Positions 19,335 to 31,410 of a stretch of DNA of 64,000 bases are shown here, piece by piece; the stretch's first letter is position 1; each line of letters begins with the position of its first letter. The position numbers were made by a program, and so were the translations under genes. This DNA is from Enterobacteriaceae bacterium (GTDB lineage Bacteria; Pseudomonadota; Gammaproteobacteria; Enterobacterales; Enterobacteriaceae): the NCBI GenBank assembly GCA_031253755.1, contig JAIRVT010000032.1, forward strand, positions 1-64,000. The letters run 5' to 3'. A model generated the notes under the pieces. That model was not told the DNA's origin. It was given only the letters and a program-made list of their open reading frames with translations, and searched no databases.

Positions 19335-19688
19335 ATGAAACACTATAAAAGACTTTTCTTATCTTCTACTGTAGTTGGATGGTCTCTGATTACTGGATGT
19401 ACCAGTATCATGACGCATAGTGGCCCGAATCAAGGATATTACTCTGGAACTCAAACTAATATTAATATGTTAAAAGATGAGGAGACAGGATGGATTCTGA
19501 AACCTGTACTTGTTGTAGACCTTCCACTATCAGCTTTTTTAGATACCTTGTTGCTCCCTTATGATTATGCTTTTTCAGATCAGGATCAGGCAGAAAAATC
19601 ACCCAAACTACGCATTGAAAAACTAAAAAACACGCCAGCAAACATTCAACCGGTATCATTAAAAGAACCAGTGAATGATGAAATCTGA
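19335..19688 (+). CDS. yidQ: YidQ/YceK-family lipoprotein
   Basis: A small outer-envelope lipoprotein of 117 residues. It has an N-terminal signal ending in the lipobox LITGC, with lipidated Cys directly before TSIMTHSGPNQGYYSGT. The family core then follows: DEETGW, VVDLPLSAFLDTLLLPYD and AFSDQD. ATG at 19335 is preferred because AAGGAA lies 8-9 bases upstream; an in-frame ATG at 19326 overlaps that site. It converges on yidR, its neighbour in E. coli as well. Function is unknown. Confidence 0.85.
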   Translation: MKHYKRLFLSSTVVGWSLITGCTSIMTHSGPNQGYYSGTQTNINMLKDEETGWILKPVLVVDLPLSAFLDTLLLPYDYAFSDQDQAEKSPKLRIEKLKNTPANIQPVSLKEPVNDEI

Positions 19689-19699
19689 TTTCTCTATGC

Positions 19700-19770
19700 T
19701 CTTCAGCTGGACAAATTCATTCCCAACGAATTTGCCACTCTTTTGTCGCCACGACGCAACTTGAAATCCG
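19700..19770. repeat. Partial dispersed repeat copy R4
   Basis: The palindromic core ACAAATTCATTCCCAACGAA, TTTG and the terminal part CGACGCAACTTGAAATCC are recognisable between yidQ and yidR; the TATACCC ends are lost. Confidence 0.55.
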
Positions 19771-21084
19771 CTATTTTCCAGCATTAAGCTGGAAATCAGT
19801 GATGCCTGTTTCAGCAATAAATATCTGGCGGTAACCACCAATATCCCGCATAAAAGCAACATACTTATCATCGGGAGAGATCACGATGGCATCTGCGCAT
19901 GGAGCTATCTCAGTACGCGCTGTTAGCCGTTGAATTTTTCCACTGTGACTATCGCAGAGCATGAGGCTGTTATCACAGACAAAGGCAATAAAATGGCCCT
20001 TGCTATCCCAGGAAAAGGCCGATTGTATATCGTGATTATCATGTGTGATCTGTACAGGTATACCGCCATTGGGTGATACATACCATAGTTGGACAATACC
20101 GATGTTATCTTTCATCAGAAAACAAATTTTGCTGCCATCCGGTGATACCCTCAACCAATGCCGGGGCGTAGTTACCACGCCCGGCCAACGATTTTGGTGG
20201 GTAAAAGTCAAACGTTGCTGTTTCACTCCATTAGGCGGTGCTGGTAAGGTTGTTTCAGTTCCGGCTAGTGGCTGAGGGCTTTCAATCGCATAATCTTCAT
20301 CATGCGCAGGCAGGTCAACGAGGTAAACTTCAGGGATTTTTTCACCATTTGCCGAGTATGTATCACCGATAAAAGCCAATGCCCAGCGCTGCCATTGCCC
20401 ATTTTCTTTACGATATCCCTGCTGACCAACCCAGCCTTCTTCATATGCCCGACTAATTTCATCACTACCCGGCGTGGGATGCGCTGTTGTACAGCTAACG
20501 ACCACTGAAAAATAGCTGCCATCATATTCTCTTGGGTGTTTTTTAGCAGAGGTCACTGTTTTTAGGGGAATAGCGACGGCCACATTGCGTAAATCAAGTG
20601 CAGGGTTCAATTCATGCATGACATGATCGTTATAGGTAAAACTCAAGCGGCTGCTATCAGGGCTGAAAACATGCACGTGAGTACCACCCCGTAAGGCGCC
20701 AGCGGTATAAGGTGGGGTAATATCCAGCGCATCAATATTGGCAGCAACATTTAGCTGATTATCAGAAACAATCACGCCACGACGATGATGAAAATCATAT
20801 TGCCAGTGATCGTCCGGGTGTTCCGGGCCATGAATAAATGCGTAACGGGCAGGTTTTTGTGGGCTAACAGTCACAACGCCAACATGTGCCCCATCAGTTG
20901 CCTGATAAATAATCTCTGTATTTCCGTCAGTAACATGAATTTTTTCTATCGTTAGACCCGTAAAGGATGTCCCGTTAGGACGTACATCATATACCAGCCA
21001 TTGGCTATCGGGAGTCCAGATATTTATATTAGTTATCTGATGACTACGTTTGTCGAATGTAATCTGGCGTTCCTTAAAAACCAT
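19771..21084 (-). CDS. yidR: YidR-like beta-propeller protein (DUF3748)
   Basis: A 437-residue TolB/WD40-like propeller without a signal peptide. Repeats built on S/PDS-x-x-L/I (NIWTPDSQWLVYD, HVFSPDSSRLSFTYN, RVSPDGSKICFLMK, VISPDDKYVAFMRD) mark the blades. It matches E. coli YidR across HQITNINIWTPDSQWLVYD, FIHGPEHPDDHWQYDFHHRR and GTETTLPAPPNGVKQQRLTF. An internal addition around RKENGQWQRW makes it about 20 residues longer. The C-terminus runs up to repeat R4. The biochemical role is unknown. Confidence 0.9.
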   Translation of the reverse strand: MVFKERQITFDKRSHQITNINIWTPDSQWLVYDVRPNGTSFTGLTIEKIHVTDGNTEIIYQATDGAHVGVVTVSPQKPARYAFIHGPEHPDDHWQYDFHHRRGVIVSDNQLNVAANIDALDITPPYTAGALRGGTHVHVFSPDSSRLSFTYNDHVMHELNPALDLRNVAVAIPLKTVTSAKKHPREYDGSYFSVVVSCTTAHPTPGSDEISRAYEEGWVGQQGYRKENGQWQRWALAFIGDTYSANGEKIPEVYLVDLPAHDEDYAIESPQPLAGTETTLPAPPNGVKQQRLTFTHQNRWPGVVTTPRHWLRVSPDGSKICFLMKDNIGIVQLWYVSPNGGIPVQITHDNHDIQSAFSWDSKGHFIAFVCDNSLMLCDSHSGKIQRLTARTEIAPCADAIVISPDDKYVAFMRDIGGYRQIFIAETGITDFQLNAGK

Positions 21085-21219
21085 TTTTCTACCTTAAAGT
21101 TAGAATTTTCAGATAATAAAAACTAATTTTATTCAAATTAAACGAAAAAATTTCAATCGAGGCGTTATTATTTCAGTATTACTCTGTATTTCTACGTTAT
21201 CTTCCATTTGAAAAAGTTT

Positions 21220-24616
<3,397 letters not shown>

Positions 24617-24670
24617 ACTAAGTTTCAGTATCATGCCCAATCACTTATTTATCTGTGGAGTAGCACACAT

Positions 24671-24946
24671 ATGGCACGCGTAACTGTTCAAGACGCAGTA
24701 GAGAAAATTGGTAACCGTTTTGACCTGGTGTTGGTCGCTGCTCGCCGAGCACGCCAATTACAAGTACACAAAAAAGACGCTCTTGTTGCAATTGAAAACG
24801 ATAAAACGACCGTTGTCGCTTTGCGTGAAATCGAGCAGGGCCTGATTAATAACAAAATTCTTGACGTTCGTGATCGTCAAGAAAAACAGGAGCAGGAAGC
24901 AGCAGAAATTAAAGCTGTTTCTGCAATTGCCGAAGGTCGTCGCTAA
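24671..24946 (+). CDS. rpoZ: RNA polymerase omega subunit
   Basis: A 91-residue omega subunit, starting [20 protein letters not shown], with the conserved RRARQLQ and [13 protein letters not shown] segments. It aids assembly of beta-prime and forms part of ppGpp site 1. It is only 18 bases upstream of spoT and 54 bases after gmk, in one operon. Confidence 0.98.
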   Translation: MARVTVQDAVEKIGNRFDLVLVAARRARQLQVHKKDALVAIENDKTTVVALREIEQGLINNKILDVRDRQEKQEQEAAEIKAVSAIAEGRR

Positions 24947-24964
24947 TTTTACGGTAGGTCTGCC

Positions 24965-27103
24965 TTGTACCTGTTTGAAAGCCTGAATCAGCTTGTTCTT
25001 ACCTATTTGCCTGAAGATCAAATTGATCTATTAAAACAGGCTTACGTCGTCGCACGGGATGCCCATGAAGGGCAAACCCGCACCAGTGGTGAGCCATATA
25101 TTACTCACCCCGTTTCGGTTGCCTGTATTCTGGCTGAAATGCGTCTTGATCATGAAACACTCATGGCTGCACTTCTGCATGATGTTATTGAAGACACACC
25201 AGCAACCTTTCAGGATATCGAGCAATTATTTGGTACGGCGGTCGCAGGATTGGTGGAAGGTGTCTCCAAGCTGGATAAGCTGAACTTCCGCGATAAGAAA
25301 GAAGCACAGGCTGAAAACTTCCGCAAAATGATCATGGCGATGGTACAGGATATCCGGGTCATTTTGATCAAATTGGCAGATCGTACACACAATATGCGAA
25401 CTCTTGGCTCTCTGCGCCCCGATAAACGGCGGCGCATAGCCAGAGAGACATTGGAAATCTACAGTCCGTTAGCACATCGGCTGGGGATTCATCACCTGAA
25501 AACTGAGCTGGAAGAACTTGGCTTTGAAGCCTTGCATCCTAACCGTTATCGGGTGATTAAAGAGGTTGTTAAAGCTGCTCGCGGCAATCGTAAGGAAATG
25601 ATCCAGAAAATTCTGTCAGAAATTGAAGGCAGATTAACGGATGCGGGTATTCAGTGCACCGTCAGTGGGCGGGAAAAACATCTCTATTCTATTTATCGCA
25701 AGATGCACCTGAAAGAACAGCGTTTTCATTCAATTATGGATATTTACGCGTTCCGTGTCATCGTCAATAATCTCGATACTTGTTACCGTGTTCTTGGGCA
25801 GATGCACAGCCTGTATAAGCCTCGCCCCGGTAAAGTAAAAGATTATATTGCTATTCCTAAAGCCAACGGCTATCAATCCCTGCATACCTCTCTTATCGGC
25901 CCACATGGTGTACCTGTTGAAGTGCAAATTCGTACCGAAGACATGGATCAAATGGCGGAGATGGGCGTGGCCGCACATTGGGCTTATAAAGAGCAGGGAG
26001 AATCAGGCACAACGGCGCAAGTGCGTGCTCAGCGCTGGATGCAGAGCCTGTTGGAACTTCAGCAAAGTGCGGGGAGCTCTTTCGAGTTTATTGAGAGCGT
26101 AAAATCTGATCTGTTTCCTGATGAGATCTACGTTTTTACCCCTGAAGGGCGGATTGTCGAATTGCCGGCAGGCGCGACGCCTGTCGATTTCGCTTATGCT
26201 GTCCACACGGATATTGGTCACGCTTGTGTCGGTGCCCGTGTTGATCGCCAGCCTTACCCGCTCTCTCAAACACTGAGCAGTGGGCAAACTGTCGAAATTA
26301 TTACAGCTCCGAGCGCTCGTCCTAATGCCGCATGGCTGAACTTTGTCGTCAGTTCTAAAGCTCGCGCTAAAATCCGCCAGTTACTGAAAAATCTAAAACG
26401 AGATGATTCTGAGAATCTGGGGCGCCGGTTGCTCAATCATGCGCTTGGTAGTGGGCTTAAACTTGCTGATATCCCACAGGAAAATATCGATAAGGAACTG
26501 GCAAGAATGAAACTTGCCTCACTTGATGATTTGCTGGCAGAAATCGGGCTAGGTAATGCGATGAGTGTTGTTGTTGCCCATAATTTGCTGGGGGCTACGG
26601 AGAAAATAGCCAATAGCAATATTGGTAATAATATCGCTAACAACAACAGTAACAACAGCCGTAAGCTGCCTATCAAAGGTGCCGATGGTATTCTGATCAC
26701 CTTTGCCAAATGTTGCCGTCCAATTCCGGGTGACCCGATTATTTCCCATATCAGTCCGGGGAAAGGCCTGGTAATCCATCATGAATCTTGCCGTAATATC
26801 CGTGGTTATCAGAAAGAGCCGGAAAAATTTATGCCTGTTGAGTGGGATAAAGATGTCAACAGTGATTTTATCGCTGAAATTAAAGTTGATATGTTTAACC
26901 ATCAGGGAGCATTGGCTAACCTGACGGCAGCCATTAATGATGCAAACTCCAACATTCAAAGTATGAATACCGAGGAAAAAGATGGCCGTGTTTATTGTGC
27001 CTTCATCAGGCTGACAACCAAAGATCGTATCCAGTTGGCGAATATCATGCGTAAGATACGTGTGATGCCGGATGTTATGCGAGTCAGCCGTAACCGAAAC
27101 TAG
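24965..27103 (+). CDS. spoT: Bifunctional (p)ppGpp synthase/hydrolase SpoT
   Basis: A 712-residue RelA/SpoT enzyme that degrades and weakly makes ppGpp. The HD hydrolase domain has YITHPVSVACILAEM, LLHDVIEDTP and LADRTHNMRTLGSL. The synthetase domain (~200-390) has REKHLYSIYRKM and AIPKANGYQSLHTSLIG. TGS (YVFTPEGRIVELPAGATP), the helical/CC region with CCRPIPGDPI, and a C-terminal ACT follow. It starts with TTG, as in E. coli. It is about 10 residues longer because of an Asn-rich linker (NSNIGNNIANNNSNNS) before the conserved LPIKGADG. Confidence 0.97.
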   Translation: MYLFESLNQLVLTYLPEDQIDLLKQAYVVARDAHEGQTRTSGEPYITHPVSVACILAEMRLDHETLMAALLHDVIEDTPATFQDIEQLFGTAVAGLVEGVSKLDKLNFRDKKEAQAENFRKMIMAMVQDIRVILIKLADRTHNMRTLGSLRPDKRRRIARETLEIYSPLAHRLGIHHLKTELEELGFEALHPNRYRVIKEVVKAARGNRKEMIQKILSEIEGRLTDAGIQCTVSGREKHLYSIYRKMHLKEQRFHSIMDIYAFRVIVNNLDTCYRVLGQMHSLYKPRPGKVKDYIAIPKANGYQSLHTSLIGPHGVPVEVQIRTEDMDQMAEMGVAAHWAYKEQGESGTTAQVRAQRWMQSLLELQQSAGSSFEFIESVKSDLFPDEIYVFTPEGRIVELPAGATPVDFAYAVHTDIGHACVGARVDRQPYPLSQTLSSGQTVEIITAPSARPNAAWLNFVVSSKARAKIRQLLKNLKRDDSENLGRRLLNHALGSGLKLADIPQENIDKELARMKLASLDDLLAEIGLGNAMSVVVAHNLLGATEKIANSNIGNNIANNNSNNSRKLPIKGADGILITFAKCCRPIPGDPIISHISPGKGLVIHHESCRNIRGYQKEPEKFMPVEWDKDVNSDFIAEIKVDMFNHQGALANLTAAINDANSNIQSMNTEEKDGRVYCAFIRLTTKDRIQLANIMRKIRVMPDVMRVSRNRN

Positions 27104-27108
27104 AGGTT

Positions 27109-27380
27109 ATGAATTCTAAACGTTATGTTAGTCTTTGTCAGATGATGGCAATGCGTCAATCTGACCTGACGATTTGTTTAGAAGAAATGCACAAGCCCCA
27201 TAAGGTTTCCGCAGTCATTCGTACTGCGGATTTCGTTGGTATTCACAAAGTCCGCGCTATCTGGCCTACCGAGCCGTTACAAACTCAACTATCCTCCATT
27301 GATAAGCAAGGCAAATTATCGCAAGTAAATCTTGGTGGGCAACAACACAGGCAACGACTGCACCATTGACAGGGAAGTAA
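27109..27380 (+). pseudogene. trmH: Deleted and frameshifted tRNA (Gm18) methyltransferase
   Basis: The first ~60 residues (RYVSLCQMMAMRQSDLTICL, then HKPHKVSAVIRTADFVGIH) match TrmH, the SPOUT enzyme that 2'-O-methylates G18 of tRNAs. Directly after AIWPTEPLQTQL the sequence jumps to the extreme C-terminus: DKQGKLSQVN corresponds to VNQQGEIEAD of E. coli. A +1 frame then reads WWATTQATTAPLTGK and stops at 27378-27380, matching the DWWATMQ end. About 140 internal codons, including the SAM-binding knot, are gone and the frame is broken. Position between spoT and recG is as in E. coli. Confidence 0.88.
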
Positions 27381-27427
27381 CAAAATCCCGCTGACGGAGA
27401 GACAGAAAAGGAGAGACAGAGAGCAAA

Positions 27428-29524
27428 ATGAAAAGTAATAGCATGAAAGGCCGATTACTTGATGCTACCCCATTGACCACACTGCATGGTGTGAGTGTCA
27501 ATCAGGTGGCTAAACTTGCCCGGCTGGGGCTGGTTTATCTACAGGATTTGTTGCTACATCTGCCCCTCCGTTATGAGGATCAAACCCGGTTGTATACCAT
27601 CAACGATGTGTTACCCGGTATTTATGCGACGGTCACGGGAAAAGTTTTGTGCACCAATGTGATTTTTGGCCGCCGGCGCATGATGACCTGCCAAATCAGT
27701 GATGGAACCGGCATATTAACTCTACGTTTTTTCAATTTCACCGCTGCCATGAAGAACAGTCTGGCTGAAGGAAAATATATCATTGCCTATGGTGAAATTC
27801 GTCGGGGCGCTCAGGGTGCGGAGATTATTCATCCTGAATACAAATCCCAGCAACAGGCAGATCGCGTTAAGTTGCAGGACACTTTAACGCCTATTTATCC
27901 TACGACAGAAGGGGTGCGTCAAACGACTCTGCGTAAGTTGATCGAGCAGGCTCTGGAACTCCTTGATACTTGCGCAATTAATGAACTTCTGCCGGATGAA
28001 TTCAGCCAGAAGATGTTCAGCCTGCCTGATGCTTTGCATACTTTGCATCGCCCGCCTCCCGATATTGTTTTGGCGGAGCTGGAGAATGGCAAACATCCGG
28101 CCCAACGTCGCTTGATTCTGGAAGAATTGTTGGCGCATCAGCTAAGCATGCTGGAAGTCAGAGCGGGTACGCAGCGTTTTTATGCTCAGCCACTTACTGC
28201 CGATAACTCATTGAAGCAACAATTGCTGGGTCAGCTTCCTTTTTCACCTACCGGTGCTCAGGCGCGTGTCGTTGGGGAAATAGAGCAGGATCTGGAAAAA
28301 AACATTCCCATGATGCGTCTGATACAAGGTGATGTCGGCTCCGGCAAAACGCTGGTGGCAGCACTGGCCGCAGTACGCGCTATTGTACACGGTAAACAGG
28401 TTGCTTTAATGGCACCGACAGAATTACTGGCTGAACAGCATGCCAATACATTCCGCCAATGGCTTGAACCACTCGGTATTCAGGTCGGATGGCTGGCGGG
28501 TAAACAAAAAGGTAAGGCGCGTCAGGCACAACAGGATGCGATTGCCAATGGTCAGGTCAGTATGGTTGTCGGTACTCATGCCATGTTTCAGGAGCAGGTA
28601 AAATTTGCCGGGCTGGCATTGGTGATTATTGATGAACAACACCGCTTTGGGGTTCATCAACGTCTGGCACTGTGGGAAAAAGGGCGTGAACAGGGCTTTC
28701 ATCCTCATCAGTTGATCATGACCGCAACACCGATCCCGCGCACGTTAGCAATGACCGCATACGCCGACTTGGATACGTCTGTTATTGATGAGCTTCCTCC
28801 GGGACGGACGCCTGTCACCACTGTCGCCATTCCTGATACCCGCCGCAATGAAATTATTCAACGAATCAAAAGTGCCTGTTTAGACGAGGGGCGTCAGGCA
28901 TATTGGGTATGTACGCTGATTGAAGACTCTGATGTTTTGGAAGCTCAGGCAGCTCAGGTAACCAGTGAAGAACTGACGTTGGTTCTGCCTGAATTGAAAA
29001 TCGGTCTGGTGCATGGGCGGATGAAACCCGCGGAAAAGCAAACTGTTATGGATGCTTTTAAACGAGGTGAATTACAGTTATTGGTAGCCACTACGGTGAT
29101 TGAAGTTGGAGTTGATGTCCCAAACGCCAGCTTGATGATTATTGATAATCCTGAACGTCTGGGGCTGGCTCAGTTACATCAGCTTCGTGGTCGCGTAGGG
29201 CGCGGGGCGGTAGCTTCTCACTGTGTTCTGCTCTATAAAACGCCGCTGACAAATACCGCGAAAATACGCCTGCAAGCCTTGCGGGACAGTAATGATGGTT
29301 TTGTTATTGCCCAAAAAGATTTGGAAATCCGCGGGCCGGGCGAACTGCTTGGTACACGTCAGACCGGTAATGCCGAATTTAAGATTGCTGATTTATTGCG
29401 GGATCAGGCAATGCTTCCCGAAGTGCAACGCATTGCCCACTATATCCACCAGCATTATCCAGAACATGCCAAGGCTCTGATTGAGCGCTGGTTGCCGGAT
29501 CGTTCGCAATACAGTCATGCTTAA
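27428..29524 (+). CDS. recG: ATP-dependent DNA helicase RecG
   Basis: A superfamily 2 helicase of up to 698 residues that regresses stalled forks and processes recombination intermediates. The N-terminal wedge/OB domain includes DLLLHLPLRYEDQTRLY and MTCQISDGTGILTLRFFNF. Helicase motifs are QGDVGSGKTLVAALAA (I), APTELLAEQH (Ia), IIDEQHRFGVHQR (II), TATPIPRTL (III) and LRGRVGRGAVASHC (VI). E. coli RecG starts at the second Met (MKGRLLDA), which corresponds to 27443; either start is possible. It is the last gene of the gmk-rpoZ-spoT-trmH-recG series. Confidence 0.97.
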   Translation: MKSNSMKGRLLDATPLTTLHGVSVNQVAKLARLGLVYLQDLLLHLPLRYEDQTRLYTINDVLPGIYATVTGKVLCTNVIFGRRRMMTCQISDGTGILTLRFFNFTAAMKNSLAEGKYIIAYGEIRRGAQGAEIIHPEYKSQQQADRVKLQDTLTPIYPTTEGVRQTTLRKLIEQALELLDTCAINELLPDEFSQKMFSLPDALHTLHRPPPDIVLAELENGKHPAQRRLILEELLAHQLSMLEVRAGTQRFYAQPLTADNSLKQQLLGQLPFSPTGAQARVVGEIEQDLEKNIPMMRLIQGDVGSGKTLVAALAAVRAIVHGKQVALMAPTELLAEQHANTFRQWLEPLGIQVGWLAGKQKGKARQAQQDAIANGQVSMVVGTHAMFQEQVKFAGLALVIIDEQHRFGVHQRLALWEKGREQGFHPHQLIMTATPIPRTLAMTAYADLDTSVIDELPPGRTPVTTVAIPDTRRNEIIQRIKSACLDEGRQAYWVCTLIEDSDVLEAQAAQVTSEELTLVLPELKIGLVHGRMKPAEKQTVMDAFKRGELQLLVATTVIEVGVDVPNASLMIIDNPERLGLAQLHQLRGRVGRGAVASHCVLLYKTPLTNTAKIRLQALRDSNDGFVIAQKDLEIRGPGELLGTRQTGNAEFKIADLLRDQAMLPEVQRIAHYIHQHYPEHAKALIERWLPDRSQYSHA

Positions 29525-29562
29525 TCGGTAAACGACCACTCACCACATCGATTCATCACATA

Positions 29563-29595
29563 AAAAATGCCGCTGTCTATTTCAGCGGCATTTTT
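29563..29595. terminator. Bidirectional terminator recG/gltS
   Basis: AAAAATGCCGCTG-tctattt-CAGCGGCATTTTT, a perfect 13-base-pair stem with A and T runs on both sides. It serves the converging recG and gltS transcripts. Confidence 0.9.
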
Positions 29596-29648
29596 AGTAA
29601 ATCTATTTATTAAGTAATAAAACAGTAATTAACAAAAAGCGCGTAAAA

Positions 29649-30860
29649 TTAACCTGTTATCGACGGGAATATCGGCAGCAGCAGGTAGATTTTGATAACC
29701 GCAGAGTTAACGATATCAATAAAGAATGCCCCGACCATTGGGACGAGCAAGAAAGCGACGTGTGATGGGCCAAAACGGTCGGTAATCGCCTGCATATTTG
29801 CAATTGCTGTTGGCGTAGCGCCCAGACCGAAACCACAATGGCCTGCCGACAAGATTGCCGCGTCATAATTTTTACCCATCACTCGGTAAGTGACGAAAAC
29901 AGCATATAATGCCATCACTACGGTTTGTACCGCGAGAATGACCAGCATTGGCAGAGCCAGAGAAGCCAGTTGCCACAATTGCAGGCTCATCAATGCCATT
30001 GCCAGAAAAAGTGACAGACAGACGTTGCCCAGTACTGATACGGCTCGGTCAAATACCCGATAAAAACCTAGCATAGACAAGCCATTACTGAGTATCACGC
30101 CCGTAAACAGGACGCACACAAACGTTGGCAAAAAGAGTATGCTTTCCAGTACCTTCTCAAGATAACTCCCCACCAACAAGCAGATAGAGATTAAAGCGAT
30201 GGTTTCAAGCATCACCAGTGGTGTGATCAAACGACCGGTATAAGGTTTTTCAAATGCAGTCGGGATTTCAGTATCTTCTGCTTCAAGACCCGGAGTTTTT
30301 ATATTTCTCACCAACATACGGGCGATTGGGCCACCAATCAAACCACCTAAGATTAAACCAAATGTCGCACATGCCATTGCGACTTCAGTGGCGTTTGCAA
30401 AACCATAACGTTCAGTGAACACCTTGCCCCATGCTGCGCCAGTTCCGTGCCCGCCTGATAATGTGATCGATCCTGCCAATAGCCCCATCAGTGGGTCCAG
30501 CCCAAGCATTTTCGCCAATGCAATGCCCACGGTGTCTTGTACAAACAGTAAGCCCACGACGACAAAAACAAACATCATCAGTGCCTTACCGCCCGCCCTC
30601 AGGCTGGAAAGATTAGCATTCAGGCCTATTGTGGCGAAGAATGCCAACATCAGCGGATCTTTGAGAGATAAATCGAAGCTGACTTCCCAACCCATGGATT
30701 GTTTAGCTACTAACAGAACAAGCGCAACCAGCAAGCCACCTGCAACGGGTTCAGGGATCGTATATTTCTCAAAAAATGAAATTGATTTTACGAGTTTTCT
30801 TCCCAATAGCAAAACCAGTGTAGCCGCAACTAGCGTGCCATAAATATCCAGATGATACAT
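29649..30860 (-). CDS. gltS: Sodium/glutamate symporter
   Basis: A 403-residue polytopic ESS-family carrier importing glutamate with sodium. Two inverted repeats with re-entrant loops are recognisable from GSITLSGGHGTGAAWGKVF and AGHCGFGLGATPTAIANMQA. The start DIYGTLVAATLVLLLGRKLV and KYTIPEPVAGGLLVALVLL match E. coli GltS throughout. In E. coli gltS is followed by xanP and yicH; here xanP is missing and yicH is next. Confidence 0.96.
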   Translation of the reverse strand: MYHLDIYGTLVAATLVLLLGRKLVKSISFFEKYTIPEPVAGGLLVALVLLVAKQSMGWEVSFDLSLKDPLMLAFFATIGLNANLSSLRAGGKALMMFVFVVVGLLFVQDTVGIALAKMLGLDPLMGLLAGSITLSGGHGTGAAWGKVFTERYGFANATEVAMACATFGLILGGLIGGPIARMLVRNIKTPGLEAEDTEIPTAFEKPYTGRLITPLVMLETIALISICLLVGSYLEKVLESILFLPTFVCVLFTGVILSNGLSMLGFYRVFDRAVSVLGNVCLSLFLAMALMSLQLWQLASLALPMLVILAVQTVVMALYAVFVTYRVMGKNYDAAILSAGHCGFGLGATPTAIANMQAITDRFGPSHVAFLLVPMVGAFFIDIVNSAVIKIYLLLPIFPSITG

Positions 30861-31410
30861 CTAAGTACCCCATCTATTTGTTAATATTATGTAAATTCAA
30901 AGCGACGTTATCATCATCCTGTAAAAAACGCCAAAAGCAGGTAAGGCTGGATTAGAAAAAAAATTACTGATAAACACAAGTTAAAACATTTAAAAGTGTG
31001 ACGAAATAGAGTTAAAAACGATAACCGAAATTTTTAGCAACCGGTTGCTTTTAATCCAGATCAATAACATGTGTATTTTTTATTAGAAATCTCCCATCAC
31101 GGCGAGATCAATTCGCTAACATTTTGCATTTGCTGATAATGTTTTTACTATCATCTTCTTTTAAATATTATCCGATCTCACTATAACAGCAAGAAAACCA
31201 ATCAGTTTTAATCTCCCGGTGTTGCATTACGGTTTCTTTTGATAGGAAGTTGTTGCCCGTGCTTTTGTAGTAAGGATTTTGCGTACTCCTTCGCAATACC
31301 TTTCTGCAAATCATGAAACTAAGGCTTTTTCAGTTTCAACTATTGAGTAACACATGCTTTTACGGCATAACAGGGCTTCTTTTTCGGTCAGAATTTAATG
31401 AGGTGAGATC
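30861..31410. promoter_or_regulatory. Divergent gltS/yicH intergenic region
   Basis: 550 bases. A perfect 14-base palindrome AGCAACCGGTTGCT (31036-31049) has the central CCGG typical of LacI/GalR-family operators. On the minus strand a 36-codon protein-like tail without a start (KEYAKSLLQKHGQQLPIKR, stop at 31208-31210) may be a gene remnant. No xanP remains could be recognised. Confidence 0.35.
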
